Shown here: one piece after another, positions 36,301 through 47,816 of the stretch
How the letters are laid out: each line of letters opens with the position of its first letter
Numbering within the stretch: the first letter of the stretch is position 1
DNA from: Salvator merianae
Lineage: Eukaryota > Chordata > Lepidosauria > Squamata > Teiidae
Assembly: GCA_003586115.2 (NCBI GenBank)
Contig: QVOM02000034.1
Location: forward strand, 125,957,936-126,021,935
Reading direction: 5' to 3'
DNA length: 64,000 nucleotides
Notes under the pieces: generated by a model
What the model saw: the letters and a program-made list of their open reading frames with translations, nothing else
Told to the model about the DNA's origin: nothing
The model's database searches: none
Made by a program: the position numbers and the translations under genes

Positions 36301-39300
36301 GTTGACTCAAGGATAGGAAGCATTTGCCTGCTCACCTCTTATTATCTTTGGGGCACCTTTACTGCCCATATGGAATCAGTCATAGATGAATCCAGTAGAA
36401 TATTTTGTTTATAAAAACAACCAAATAACAGGTCAGCATTTGATGAAATATGGATTGTTGTGTATATTTGCAGATTAGATGCCACACTCCTTAATTTCAG
36501 GACCACTTGATAGTATTTGAGAGTAGGCTTCTGTAAATAGGCATTCAAACCTGTTTGGAAGGGAGTAAAGAGGCCATGGATTACTGGGTGAAGCACTAAG
36601 CCATCCCAGGTTCTCCTCGCCATCCAGGAGCTATTAAGGAAGGCATGACTGCCACCAAAACAGCAAAGGAACTCATGTGTTCCATAATGACATGGACACT
36701 GACATTTCTTCCACCTCTGTGAGTGAGGCAGTGTCATGCTTGTGCAGAGATTAGGAGGTGAGGTCCCTGGGTGCTGAGGAGGGACCAGGATTGCTAAGTG
36801 TTTCTCCTGTTTATAGCTATCCAAACATGTTCAAACACCTGTTACACGAGCCTACTTGAGGGGCTGCTGTTCTCTGTATTTTTTTTTTAATAGAAATTCA
36901 TAAGACATCAGCTCAAAGAACACTCAAAATAATTACATGTACATTCATGTTCAGTGAAAAAAAGCACCAGCAGCACAGAATGCCTGAATGAGTGAGTGAA
37001 TGGAAGGGCATAACATTCCAACTGAGATCTGGGATAGCATTTATAACCACTTTTCCCTCCACGAACTGAAAAAAGAGACTGACAAAGGGGAAACAACTAA
37101 GGGTTGCTGTTTCAGATAGCACATAGCAAAACTATTCCTGAATCTCTCAGGAGTAAACAAAGGTCCTTTCCACTCTTGCCCTTTATTCTGCAACAACTTT
37201 TTGCATAAGTGGCAGTATGTCTGCACAATAATATGGAGGACTAGGGCAAGCCCCACCTCCATCACTTTGCATTTGCATTGAACTAAGCATGGACTGAGGT
37301 AGGATGCTGAAAATGGCACCTTAGGACAGCCGAGGTCTACAACTGGCCCAGGAGTAAAATACAAGGCTATGAGATATGTGAACAGTGCACCCCATGGTCT
37401 GGTATACTACAGGGGACCTTTCTCAACAGCACTTCAAGAAGTACTGCTGGAAATGGGTTTGTAGCAAAACTGGCCAGGATGGAAACTCCAGAGGCCAGGA
37501 ACTTTTGCTATCAGCCTTTGAAACCTTGCCACTGTATCCAAGGGCTCTCTGGAGTCAACACCAAGGACTGGAGCAGAACAGGCTGCCTGAATGCGGACAG
37601 CCCTGTTCTGCTGTACTGGCAACCCAACTTGAGACAGTTTGGTTGTTCCAGTGCCCTTTCTGCACTTACTTTTAGTCAGGTGACAGACCCCACGCAGTAA
37701 GCTTCTGGACCTCGTAAATCTGCATGTTAATGTGGATCTGTGAGGCCAGGATCCACACAGGAACATCCCATCTGCATTGATGGAGCGTAATCCCAGTCAG
37801 GGAGGACATGATTTCAATCACTGGTAGTCTCATTTAAACATCACATTTAAACCCTGAAATGCATTCCCCAGTGGCTCAAAGTCTAGGAATATTTCTTCAT
37901 TCCAATTCCTCTGAAAAAGTTTAACTCCTGTTCTTTTGCCATTCTTTAAAAATAAAACAAAACAAAAAAAATTACTTAGAAACATGTTGCTCTTCATCAG
38001 CACAAGGAAGTTTGGGATAGTGGTTTAAAAGCAACCTGTGAAGACAATAAGAATCTGTACAACTATAGCATATCAGTTCTGTTCTTATGTGCTGTGGAAT
38101 CCCAGAAACAGCCTTCATGTCTGATCCCAAATAAATAGTAACCAGGTTTATGCCACCTGTTATCATCCAATGTATGAAAGCTTGTTGTTAGGTGACTCTC
38201 ACTTGTGTGATCACTATCACCCATGATATTCTGAGACATCAAAATGTGGATTATTTAAAACTGACAGTTGCTGCAGACAAGTTCTTAACTGCTCTTCATA
38301 AGGGTAGGCTGTGCTATAATTTAGGATTTCAATTCCAGTAATGGAAACAAACAATGTCACATAAAAATTGTGACACAAACGTAGCCTCAGGAGTAAAAGA
38401 GACTAAGCATTATCAGCATCCCCTTCTGTTAATTGGCAATCATTTTAATTGCTAACTGAAAACAATAACAATACACAAAATACTATCAAATTTTGATAGG
38501 AGGTTAAGCCAAACACATTGCATAGGAGAGAGAGATGAACAGCTAACAGACTACTGGGAATCTCAGTATCCCATTATAAATGGCACCACTGTATTTTAAT
38601 ATGACTCTACAGCTATGCCTATAGTAAGGATTATTTACTTGTCCCCTGACAGCAATTAAAACTTCAATAGATGTCCTATATTATGGCTCATAATTTATTT
38701 TCAAGTGGCCTTTAAATACTCCTCTTTAGTTTTTCTGCAGAACAAGGACCAGACCAACGGCAGCTCCCACGACAAACGTATTATCAGACACAGTGTTAAC
38801 TAAAGGAAGAAGAAAAGGAAATTTGTAGCCCCACAAAACTAATTCTTTGATAGGGCCCTACTAAGGGACGTCCAGAGGGATAGTAGCAGCACACAAATTC
38901 AGCTCCACTCTGTGTTTTGAAGATGTTGCACTATCATGTTTCATATTTTTACTTATGTCTTAAAATGGCCATCTCAGACAAAAGTAAAGAGAAATGGCCA
39001 AAGGATGAAAAATAGTATGGCAAAGTATGATACAGTGCCAGCACCATGTATCTTTGGCCTAAGATGATGAAGCTTCAAATCATGTCTTAGCTAAAAGTTG
39101 TTATTAGGTACCTTTAATCAAGCTATTTTTTTCCCCTAGCATCTAAGCCCCCCTCTCAACCTTATCAGTATGCAGAAAAAATAATACTGTTCATTAACAT
39201 AACAAAAGGATGTATTATTTTGGTGGTTCTTCTTTCTTCTTGTAGCTACCACCATCACCTTTTTTTTCCTGTTAGATTGGCCTGTTCCCTCCAAAATCTG

Positions 39301-39522
39301 GAAAAAAAAAAAAAAAATTCAGAAACTACAACAGGGAAAATGGAATTTTCATAATGTGCCTCCCAAACTCATAGATGATCTAATGTATTGCTTCAACAAA
39401 ATTATTCTTCTACATTCTCACAGAACCATTGGAATGTCCTAGAAATCACCTCTTCCCTCTACCACATGTGAACACACCATTCAGGTGTTGACAGTGTTTG
39501 CAGGCAGTGAAGGGAGAGATGG
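33316..39522. other. Anonymous stretch with minor fragments
   Basis: This is the largest interval without an identified large element. At 34660-34715 a TGTAAAGTGCTTTGAGTTC motif resembles the 3' tail of an ancient LINE/SINE. At about 37651 the sequence TGCCCTTTCTGCACTT is a one-ended match to the MITE termini. Otherwise I see nothing but short chance frames. Confidence 0.45.
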
Positions 39523-39963
39523 GGCCTGCTTGCACGTAACAGTTTGGTATGGTATAGTTATACCATACCAGGCTGGTAAGGATCAGGCATGGAGGCAACT
39601 ATCCACAATCTGAGGCTTGATAAATGCCCAAACCAGACCAGCACTTGAAATATGGATGGCCCAATCAGGGCAGGCTGGATTACCATGGGACATTGCCATG
39701 GCAATCGGGACATGACACATGACTGTGCAATTTCCGTCTCACCACCACACCCACTCTCCACATTACAACAGGAAGAGGGTGTGAATGCTGGCGACTGAGA
39801 GTTTATTAAGTGCTCCTGGTCAAGCTGTGGACAGCAGTTTAGTTCTCCACAGCTAGCAATGTTCAGGAGCAGCTATGGGTGCTCTGGAATGCAGTGGTGG
39901 CATGTGGATCGGCCTGTCTATTGAGGGTCTAATTACTCACTAGAAGGTAGGTGCAAACAGGCC
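39523..39963. mobile_element. GGCCT-terminus MITE, about 440 bp
   Basis: It begins GGCCTGCTTGCACGTAAC and ends GTGCAAACAGGCC, so the termini are inverted over about 12 bases. Just inside the left end is the palindrome TATGGTATAGTTATACCATA. The interior matches the degraded copy at 20798-21176 over several hundred bases. A 5-bp TSD is not obvious here. Confidence 0.7.
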
Positions 39964-40613
39964 TGCAAACTTCCAGGAAAACATTTTATGCCTGTTTTAC
40001 CTGGATGCATGTTGTACCATACAGATGGGTGGGAGGACGCCAGTTATTTAAGCTGGTGGTTCCCAGCCAGCAATATCTTTATTATTCAACAGTGGGAGAG
40101 TGATATAAAGTCTCACCTTGTCAACATGACCTCACAAATTCAAAAGGCTTTAATTATAGGATAACTACACCTGGGTTCTAAAGATAAGGTAGACATAATG
40201 GGTCCCATGAAAAACTTAGGAGGCCCCAAGAGCAATGACAAATTACCATGTTCCAGCTAGGTTTTCATCACCAACAGAGTCAGGTTTTCCCTTTAGCATG
40301 GAATGTCTCCCACAGCTTGCCCCATTATGGTAAGATTAGAGGTACTAGACAAGGTCAGATGGCTGCAGTTTCCTCCAAAGAGGTTTCTAAAGCTTAGGGT
40401 TTTAACAGAAATCTATTTCATTTCTGGGTGAGTTACAAGAGTAAAAAATGCAATATGAATCCACCAAAAACAATAACAATGCCTGGAAGTGAGGATTGGA
40501 AGCTGTTGCCTCAGCCAGAAGCCAGAATAAATAAGTATATCTTCACCAGTCTCATAAATGTATGTAATAAAATGCTTGGCACGCTTGAGGGGCAAGCACC
40601 AAGAAGGTTCTAT

Positions 40614-40862
40614 TCCAGTTTCCCACCCCTTTAACCACTGAAAGTGGTGGTACAACCAAGATACCTCAGCTGCAGGTTGTAAGGCATGAGGAGGTCAATA
40701 TGGGAGAAGGTGTTCCTTTAGCTATTTTGGGCTCCAATGATTTAGGGCCTTATAAGTTAAAGTTAACACATTGAATTGGGTTCAGTAGTGAATTTGACAG
40801 CCACTGAGGTTCTTTGCAGACTGGTGTGGTGCATATCCACCAAGCAGTCCTACTTAGCAGTT
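40614..40862. repeat. Unclassified interspersed repeat (shared with the right end of the window)
   Basis: The segment resembles the sequence at 63700-64000. Both contain GGGCCTTATAAGTTAA (or GGCCTTATAAGTTAATG) and an ACACATTGAATTGG/ATACCTTGAACTGG phrase, and both have a GCCACTGAGGTTCTTTGCAG/TCCAGTGCAGTTCTTTCAG region. It belongs to a widespread dispersed family that I cannot assign to a class from sequence alone. Confidence 0.6.
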
Positions 40863-40889
40863 TAACTAAAATAAATCTTGGACCTATTC

Positions 40890-41512
40890 TCACTTTGGTG
40901 CTAGAAAGAGTCTGGATGCTCACTAGTACAATGCATCCACACTTGGGGGGGGGGCAAGCATTCAGGAGCATCTGTAGATGCTCCCAAACACTACTAGCTG
41001 GGGAGAGATAAATCACTGTCCACAGCTGTACTGGGAGCAGCTGTACTGTTCCTGGTTATCAGCATTTGCACCAGCTTCCAGGTGTGAATGCTGCAGGCTG
41101 CAGCATGACTGTGGTTACACAGTAGTGTGCCGCATCCTTAGTTGTCATGGCAGTGGCCAGATGTTTCTGCAGTTGTTGTCATGGTAGGTGGGCCAGCATT
41201 CACACTGGCCCGTTCTGCACTTGGCCTTATACCAGATTATATCCTGGAATAGAGACCTGCCATCTGCATGCTAGCAGGAACTATGGCAGGCTCCATGCAG
41301 GGCCTGTTGTAAACTCCACTAGCATGCAGATAGCAGGTCCCTGTTCTGGGATATGATCCAAAATAAAACCAAGTGCAGAAAGGGCCACTGTGAGGGCTGG
41401 AAGGCCAATTCTGCATTGTTCCAGGTCTCACAATCCAGATGGCTGCTGCACTGCAGGGTCTGTTCCAGCGTAAAATGGTACCATTCTAAGGTGTATAGTG
41501 TGAACAGGCTTC
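40890..41512. mobile_element. GGCCT-family MITE interrupted by a palindromic MITE
   Basis: The outer element shares motifs with the other family copies, for example GTCATGGCAGTGGCCAGATG and TAAAATGGTACCATTCTAAGG near its right end, which closes with GTGTGAACAGGC. Its left end is near ATTCTCACTTTGGTGCTAG but is worn. It is split at 41203-41390 by a 178-bp palindromic MITE with a CACTG duplication. A G-run lies at 40945-40953. Confidence 0.65.
41208..41385. mobile_element. 178-bp palindromic MITE, copy 3, with perfect 5-bp TSD
   Basis: The element begins GCCCGTTCTGCACTTGG and ends GTGCAGAAAGGGC, with arms complementary to near the centre. The flanks are an exact CACTG duplication (41203-41207 and 41386-41390). 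When the element is removed, the target reads CCAGCATTCA-CACTG-TGAGGGCTGG, an imperfect 10-bp inverted repeat (8 of 10 pairs) with CACTG as its loop. It lies inside a longer MITE. Confidence 0.92.
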
Positions 41513-42895
41513 TTCTTTCATTAGTGGACTATATTTGTGACTCCAGATACAGGCCAACTTTGGAATGAGAGCCCAGCCATTCTGCAAGCATAAGATGCTG
41601 AGACTTTACCCACAATTGGGGTAGTTATAACCCTCCCTATCATCTTCATGTGAACAGGTACAGTGGTCACCAAAGACAGAAATGAATGTGGAGACCCGTT
41701 CAGAACAATGTGTTAAAAGAAGGTCAAGCTTTCACACATTTCCAAAGGAGAACAAGTAGACTTATGATTCATTCTCCTGACAGAGGTTGTAACAGGAATA
41801 AGAAATGGAAGAAATTAATTCTTCATATGGGAAACAGTAAAACTTTAATTCATTCTGATTGCAGTCTTAAGATTTTAATTTTGTGGTTCCCTCGGGTTCT
41901 AGCACACTAAGATACTAAAAGCAGCTGAAGGCAATCGGGAAGAGGAAAAAAATCTATATCAAAGAGACAAATTGACTCATAAATGGTGGCAAAATATACT
42001 GCCTGCTCTTGGGAGACAATGATTGGAAACACAAAAACGATATAAACCTATTGCTTTAATCATGGTCTTGCTTTTAAAAAATGTGTTAGTTTGTATTAAA
42101 TTGTTATAACATTATGTTAGGCTACATTTTAAATTTTGGGAGTCCAATTGCCCCTGTTTTTCCAGAAGTAGCTTTTGATATTTTTCAGCTTACAGAAACT
42201 TTCATAAAGAGCCTTATGGTCCACAAGAATGTCTGCAAAGATGTAGAACTGAGCTGATAGAAATTATAGTCCAAAGCATTAAGTTACTAAAGGGTCCGAT
42301 TATACTTACCCTCTTCTCAGGCAACAGCCCTATTTCTGAGGGAAAGCAATGCACAACTATCACATCATGTTACATATTGTTTCCACAGCACATGTTCACA
42401 GTGCAGCTTTGTGTAATGTGAGGGTTCCATTCCAGAAAATCACTTACTGTAAAATGCATTATGCAAAATTGATTTCATTGACTTACATTGGATTTACCAA
42501 CCGGATGACAATTAGCATTGACTTAAATGGTGAATTGGCCTCCCGTTGCAAACAATGAATGAAATGAGCCTGCATTCAGAGGAGCACAACACAGAAACCC
42601 CAGAGAGTATCTGCCATAGAGACAATGCCAGAAGATACAAATGCTATACTTGAATATTTGCACCACGTAGATGTCAGCTATGATGCCTATAGAAATGCTC
42701 ACCCGCATCCAGACAAGGGTTTTCATAGACTGCTGAAACATAGTTACCATGCAAGATGCCAACCTTCATATATAAAAAAAGATTTTTTTCACAGATTGCA
42801 ATGTTTTTACTGACAGATGCATGCAAGATGCCACATAGACACAGAAAAGGGTTTTTTACAGACTAAAGTGCGGTAATACACAAATGCCATGCAAA
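41513..42895. other. Anonymous stretch
   Basis: No gene or repeat was identified. Short frames near 42349-42813 have no recognisable motif. Confidence 0.45.
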
Positions 42896-43250
42896 GGCAT
42901 TTTTGTACTTACCATATTAGGACAAAACAATTATACTGTTCTAACATGGTATTGACCACACAGTGTGGACACCATCCACACTTCATGGTCCTAGTTCCTT
43001 ACCTGAAGCAGGCTACTGGCATTCATTGTATGAATGCTGGTAGGCTTGCTTGGTGCTTCCCATGGCAGCAGCTGGGAAGTGTCTGGCCACTGTCAGGATG
43101 TCAGCCAGGGCCACACAGTGCACAGGCACACACAGACGTGATCAAGCACAATTGGGTGATCACTGTGGTCAAGGTAAGTGTAGGTGAACTTTACTAGGAG
43201 CTGACTATCAGCTCCTGGTAAAGTTGTGGAGCACAAAGCACGAACAGGCC
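42896..43250. mobile_element. GGCCT-family MITE, degraded, about 355 bp
   Basis: It starts GGCATTTTTGTACTTACC and ends AAAGCACGAACAGGCC, an inverted but worn terminal pair. Near the left end an ACAATTATACTGTTCTAAC segment corresponds to the TAATTATCC-TTCTA near-palindrome of better copies. TACTGGCATTCATTGTATGAATGC resembles a sequence in the copy at 18770. No clear TSD. Confidence 0.6.
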
Positions 43251-43639
43251 CTAAAACACAAACCTACACACACAAAGAGAAGGGTTCCCCACACACAGAG
43301 ATTGCACTGCTAAAAATAGAAATATCATGCAAGTTGTCAAGTTCCTCCTGCCTAGATTTTTTTAAAAAAATTGCAGTACTGAAACCTAAAGAAATCATGC
43401 AAAGACAGTTGGGTGAATGGCAAAACAGCTTCGGAAACAGCTCTATGGTTTTGAAGTAGTAGTTCTAAGCTTCAGTTTTGTAGCTCTATGGCTTCAAAAT
43501 AGCTCCCTGACTAGTGCAGTCCCATTCGCTCTGCTCCCCCTGCTGGTCAGCTCACAAACTGTTCCATTGCTGACAAGTGCAAATACTCATCAGCTTACCT
43601 GGTCTTGGCTGGCCTGAAGCCTGCTAATTAGTATGTTCT

Positions 43640-43758
43640 ACTCTAAGTGTGAAAACACTCTCTTGTTTCAAACAGCTGCTGGTTCTGTTTGAATTGCTGG
43701 TTTGAATCAAATAGTTCAATTCAAATGGTTTGAATTCAAACCAAATTTGCAGATCTCT
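43640..43758. mobile_element. hAT-like MITE end fragment
   Basis: The right end reads AAATTTGCAGATCTCTA, the inverse of TAGAGATCTGCAAATTT, close to the terminus of copy C. Upstream are TTCAATTCAAATGGTTTG-type repeats also found in copy C. The other terminus was not found, so this is one end or a badly worn copy. BovB-like sequence follows immediately. Confidence 0.5.
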
Positions 43759-43761
43759 ACA

Positions 43762-43955
43762 AGGGCATTCCAGAAAGCATCAGCTTCTGCTTCATTGACT
43801 ACATTAAATCCTTTGACTGTGTGGATCACAACAAATTGTGGCAAGTTCTTAAAGAGATGGAAGTGCCAAACCACCTTATCTGCCTCCTGAGGAATCTGTG
43901 AGTCAACAAGCAACAGTTAGAGAATCTTCTGACTGGAACTTGGAGAAAAAGTGCC
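43762..43955 (+). pseudogene. BovB/RTE reverse-transcriptase fragment
   Basis: A translation in one frame reads FCFIDYIKSFDCVDHNKLW, then QVLKEMEVPNHLICLLRNL. This matches the first catalytic-Asp block of RTE/BovB reverse transcriptases, in which A-F-D-C-V-D-H precedes a K-E-M-G-I-P-like segment. A second frame continues with QQATVRESSDW, the start of the next block. It is a short, frameshifted remnant. BovB is abundant in squamates and ruminants. Confidence 0.75.
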
Positions 43956-43964
43956 AAGTGGATA

Positions 43965-44400
43965 AAATGCATTTGCTCTTCACAAAGGGCTCAAGTAACA
44001 GTAAATGGAGAACAAACAGAATTTTGTTAAATGCAGAAAGGATCAAAGGAAGGTTGTCCATTGTCACCATTACTATTTATATTGGTGCTAGAGGTGCTGC
44101 TGAAAGACATTAGATGAGATAAGAAGATACCAGGAATAAAAGTTTAAAAAGGGCAATACAAATTAAGAGCTTTTGTGGATGATTTGGTAATAATTGTGCC
44201 AGATCCTTCAGAGCTGACTGATAATTTAAGCAAATTTAATTAGAATTTGCTGGTTTTAAAGACACTATTCAGAAAAAAAAAAATAACTAAAATATGTCAA
44301 TGGAAGATTAAATAGTACTATAGAAAATAACAGGTTTTGAAATTCATAAAAAGTTAAATATTTGGGTACTAGGCACAGCATGAAGACTTTTGAGAAATAC
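43965..44400 (+). pseudogene. L1 ORF2 reverse-transcriptase fragment
   Basis: Conceptual translation with frame changes and a stop gives QVTVNGEQTEFC, GCPLSPLLFILVLEVLLKDI and YKLRAFVDDLVIIV. These are blocks B and C of the L1 reverse transcriptase; the catalytic F-A-D-D is F-V-D-D here. The segment is on the plus strand, opposite to the larger L1 copies, and directly follows the BovB remnant. It is degraded and shares the L1 wording of the copy at 16.6-18.2 kb. Confidence 0.75.
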
Positions 44401-45542
44401 TGGAGGAAAACCACATGAGATTCCTGAAACACAAGGTGTGTGGGGCTTCCTCAGTCGTACTTGTGTCACCCTTGCCTAAAGTAAAGGCAACAGATTTATT
44501 TTATTTCAGCATGAAACATGCTATATAATAGTTTAACATTCACAGACACTAAACATCCATAATGTCCTGTATAGTAATCCATTATAGTATATCCATTTTC
44601 TCTTCCTGATTTTATTGTTTTTAAAAATTACTAAGGACAGAATCACTTCTTGTCACGATTCCAGTATCACAGCATCATGACAGGTGACTGTCTGTACATG
44701 GCATGAGCACATATAAGGGTATCCAGGTTGGAGTGCCTTTATGAAGCTGTAAAATGAGATTGAAGGTTTTACTTCATAGCAGCATAATGACTGCTCAAAC
44801 CTCAATGCCCATATAGATGTTCATACTATATGCAGATCGTTGCTTGTCATGGTACTATAATGCTATACACATGACATGATGTAGACCTGTCCAGAGTCTC
44901 TGTAATAAACTTTTGAAAACTTAACAAGACTTTTATCACCTTAAATGTATATTGTTTCAGGCAGTTTCCAAAGATATATATGTGGATGTGTGTGTGTGTT
45001 CTATTATCTTTTTGTACACATCATCACAACAAGCAAAGAACCTGCCTAATTTACATTATTTTTATGCACATATCATCCATTTAATTCTATGCCTGCTTGA
45101 TTTTTTTTTTTAGTCTAAATGTTATCTTGAGATGAAGATATTTTAAACGATTAGAACAAAGGGATGTATGAACCTCATATTATTGCAAAATGATTGTGCT
45201 GTTTGCTTCAATTTGTATGCATGTTTGATTTCTTTCTTTTTTAAAAAAAATAAATCATTTTATGTCTTTGAAAGCTCTTTAATTCCTTTTCATGTTTTAA
45301 TTCTATGCCAATACCTGGGCGCATCTAAGAGAAAGACTGTCTCTACTTCAAACACATCCTCTGATCGCGGGGCAAGACCAGGGTGTTACCTTAGAGAGTT
45401 TGCATAAAATCTTATTAGCCTATTGATCTTGCTTCTAAAACCTTTGCTTGTACTTCATTACCATGCGAAGGAGAGAGAGAGTGCTTTTGCAAGCTGAGAA
45501 AAAAAAACCAAAAAAAAAGGATCAGATAATGTGGACATACAG
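44401..45542. other. Anonymous A/T-rich stretch
   Basis: No coding region or known element was recognised. Confidence 0.45.
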
Positions 45543-45790
45543 GGCCTCTTTGCACTTGCTTCTAGCAAGTTTCTAGAATTCTTGCTAGTCAAGTGTGTCC
45601 ACACCTTGTGGAGGCCCAAGCAGCTGGAAGCAGGTTACAGCTGCTCCTGACTGCTACTACCTGTGGAGCACTAATTAGTGCTTCACAACCTTACCAGGAT
45701 TGGGCACTGTGAACACTGGTAGCCAGCTTCAGATCCAGGTTTTGGTCACACAGTGCAGACAGTGCCTGTGCTGTGTGGTAATTAGCTGAA
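45543..45790. mobile_element. GGCCT-family MITE, partial
   Basis: The left terminus GGCCTCTTTGCACTTGC is clear and the interior has TGTGGAGCACTAATTAGTGC, also present in other copies. The right terminus is missing, so the copy is probably truncated. Confidence 0.55.
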
Positions 45791-46482
45791 GGAAAAGGGT
45801 TTATTGATAAATGAAATCAGTGAGGGTTGATACCAGGGATTTTTGAAACCCAACACTATAGTGACAAAGGTCACTGCAATTTGAGATTAGAGCAATGGTA
45901 GACCTTTACAGAGTTGTATGACCATTTTGGATACCAGTAATGGAAGCTGATCATCATAATCAAATCCAACTCCATCATCATAATCTTTTCCAAATTGTAT
46001 ATATGTTGCAATGATACATGCCTTTTCATCCCATCCTTTCATGAGCAAATACCTCTGATCCTATCTTCCTGCACATTATTCCCTTGCTTATTATGGCTGT
46101 ATGCGATGAAATGCTTTTTTTTTTATGGATATATATAATTATACTTAGTAACTCATGATTCATCAATTAACATTTTAAACTACTGAATTAAACTACTTCC
46201 CAGATTTATTCTATATTTCATACCCCCCAACCACCCAGTTCTTTTCTTCTACCAATAGTCTTATTTTCTCTTCATTCTTTCCCTCCAGCAAACACCAATC
46301 CATTTTCCAGGTCCGCTTTCCAGATCTTGCAAAAGTTCAATAGAGGGTTTCCAGTTTTCACAAAAATCTATCCACTGCCTTATTTTTCTGTAGATTATTA
46401 TATTTATCCGATCTCCGCAAGCTCTCAAAATCTTCTTCTCATATTAGTCTTTCAATAATTTGGCTTCTGCCCATTATTCTAC

Positions 46483-47034
46483 TCAGCCACTTCTTAAGTT
46501 TCCCCTTCTGACTCCTTCAGGTGTTATTTTTCTCCTCCAGTCCTTTCCATGTTTAAACAAGAAATTTTGTGTCTTATTCACAGATTTCAGTCTGAATCTT
46601 TGTTGCTTCCAAATATGGATTGCTTCCATTATTATTCGCCTCATATGTTCCTTCCTCCCCTGAAAGATTTTTTTCCCCAAGGCTTCCTTCAGTGAAAAAA
46701 TATAACCTTGAACTGTTATCAGTAGTGGTGACGACTTGTCCTGTCTTGTAATCTGTATTTCTTGAGTCATAAATTTTGTCTGAGGAATTTCTGCCTTAAA
46801 ATCATCCAGTTTCAAAGCCTTATCCTTTCTTTCATGAAGGTCAGTGCGTATAGTACCTATTTCATTTTTAAGGTCTTGTCTTAATCTCTCAAAAGTCAGC
46901 CCCTGAATCTCAAAGGAACTCCACATTTCTTGAAAAATAGCATCCATTTTTTTAAGAAGTAAATTTGATTGCAAGTCACACCTCTGTTCTTTTGACTGTT
47001 CATTTTTTTCTAGTTGCAAGTTTTTCCTCACCAT
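46483..47034 (-). CDS. L1 ORF1-like coiled-coil protein of the deleted L1
   Basis: This intact frame of 183 codons begins MVRKNLQLEKNEQSKEQR and is rich in Lys, Glu, Gln and Leu. It has a probable amphipathic coil at about residues 20-75 and from residue 105. This resembles the N-terminal coiled coil of L1 ORF1 proteins. I do not see the RNA-recognition and C-terminal domains of a full ORF1p, and the last 50 residues are basic (KQQRFRLKSVNKTQN) without a recognised domain. Assignment to ORF1 rests mainly on position, right after the L1 5' UTR. Whether it is expressed is unknown. Confidence 0.55.
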   Translation of the reverse strand: MVRKNLQLEKNEQSKEQRCDLQSNLLLKKMDAIFQEMWSSFEIQGLTFERLRQDLKNEIGTIRTDLHERKDKALKLDDFKAEIPQTKFMTQEIQITRQDKSSPLLITVQGYIFSLKEALGKKIFQGRKEHMRRIIMEAIHIWKQQRFRLKSVNKTQNFLFKHGKDWRRKITPEGVRRGNLRSG

Positions 47035-47639
47035 ATTTGACTTAGTAACTTAGTTCTCTGAAGAAGCCCTCTAATGATTAAAGGCACTTTTTTTTAATTA
47101 TTCCTTTGTCTTAATTAAACCGAACTCCCATTTTATATTTGCTGCCTGCTTGTTTAGCTGATAAGAACAGTTCAAATTTTAATGAGAAACTGAAAACCCT
47201 GGCGTGTCTGAAGAACAGAACTTTGAATGATTTATCTAAAGATTCACAGCCTTTGCAAATACTTTAGCATCTTGCTGAGTTATGATGTTTAAACTTTCGG
47301 CATACATTATCCAAGCTGTAATTGCAGAGGGTTTTTTTTTTTCTTTTCCTTTTCTTAATGTTTATCTTAGTTTTAATGTCTTCATAAATTAAAAGAGGAT
47401 CAGCCGAACTTACAGTCTTAAAGACGACGCACAACGTGACTCGGGAATGTTGACAAATTTCCCCAGCTCCTTCATCTCCTCCATACGCAGGCTGCCACGA
47501 ATCTCTCACCGCCCCCCACTGGGGGGAGACTTGGTGGAGCTCAAATGAGGAATCCCTCTGCCTCCCTGTCACTCAGGGAGATGAAATCGTCTGACAGAGG
47601 GGGTTTGAACTCCCCCCTCTGTCTCCTCACGTTGCGGTC

Positions 47640-47695
47640 TGCTCAGAGGAAAAATTCCTCTCAGTAACTACATTCGGCCATCTTCCCCGGAAGCC
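47640..47695 (-). promoter_or_regulatory. L1 5' UTR start with YY1-type motif
   Basis: The minus strand reads GGGGAAGATGGCCGAATG within the first 20 or so bases of the element. Mammalian L1 promoters carry the same AAGATGGC element near their first base, where YY1 directs accurate initiation. Function here is inferred from position and motif only. Confidence 0.5.
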
Positions 47696-47816
47696 GCAAT
47701 GAAATTCTTGAAACCTAGCATTGCCTTTTAATTGTGCTTCTTGTTTTCTTGGACAGGAAGATGAAAGGTAAAAATGGGACATTTATTTTATCATTCATCA
47801 GAGATACAGCTCTCTG

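Larger units (their letters stand above)
46115..47695 (-). mobile_element. Internally deleted L1 (5' UTR, ORF1 part, ORF2 C-terminus), 1.58 kb
   Basis: The element is bounded by a 12-bp duplication GCGATGAAATGC (46103-46114) and GCAATGAAATTC (47696-47707), matching at 10 of 12. A T-run at 46115-46124 is its poly-A tail. On the minus strand the 5' end reads GGCTTCCGGGGAAGATGGCC, an L1-like start including an AAGATGGC (YY1-type) motif. A GC-rich 5' UTR follows. At the 3' end, the reverse translation gives NWKPSIELLQDL, matching the ORF2 C-terminus of the L1 at 15.4 kb (NWKPFIDFLQEM). Nearly all of ORF2 is missing. An intact 5' start, a tail and a TSD indicate that it moved as a short unit, like a HAL1-type derivative. 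Confidence 0.85.

Noticed and set aside
36342..36824. 160-codon minus-strand frame
   Set aside because: No domain, no similarity that I recognise, and no conserved-exon features.
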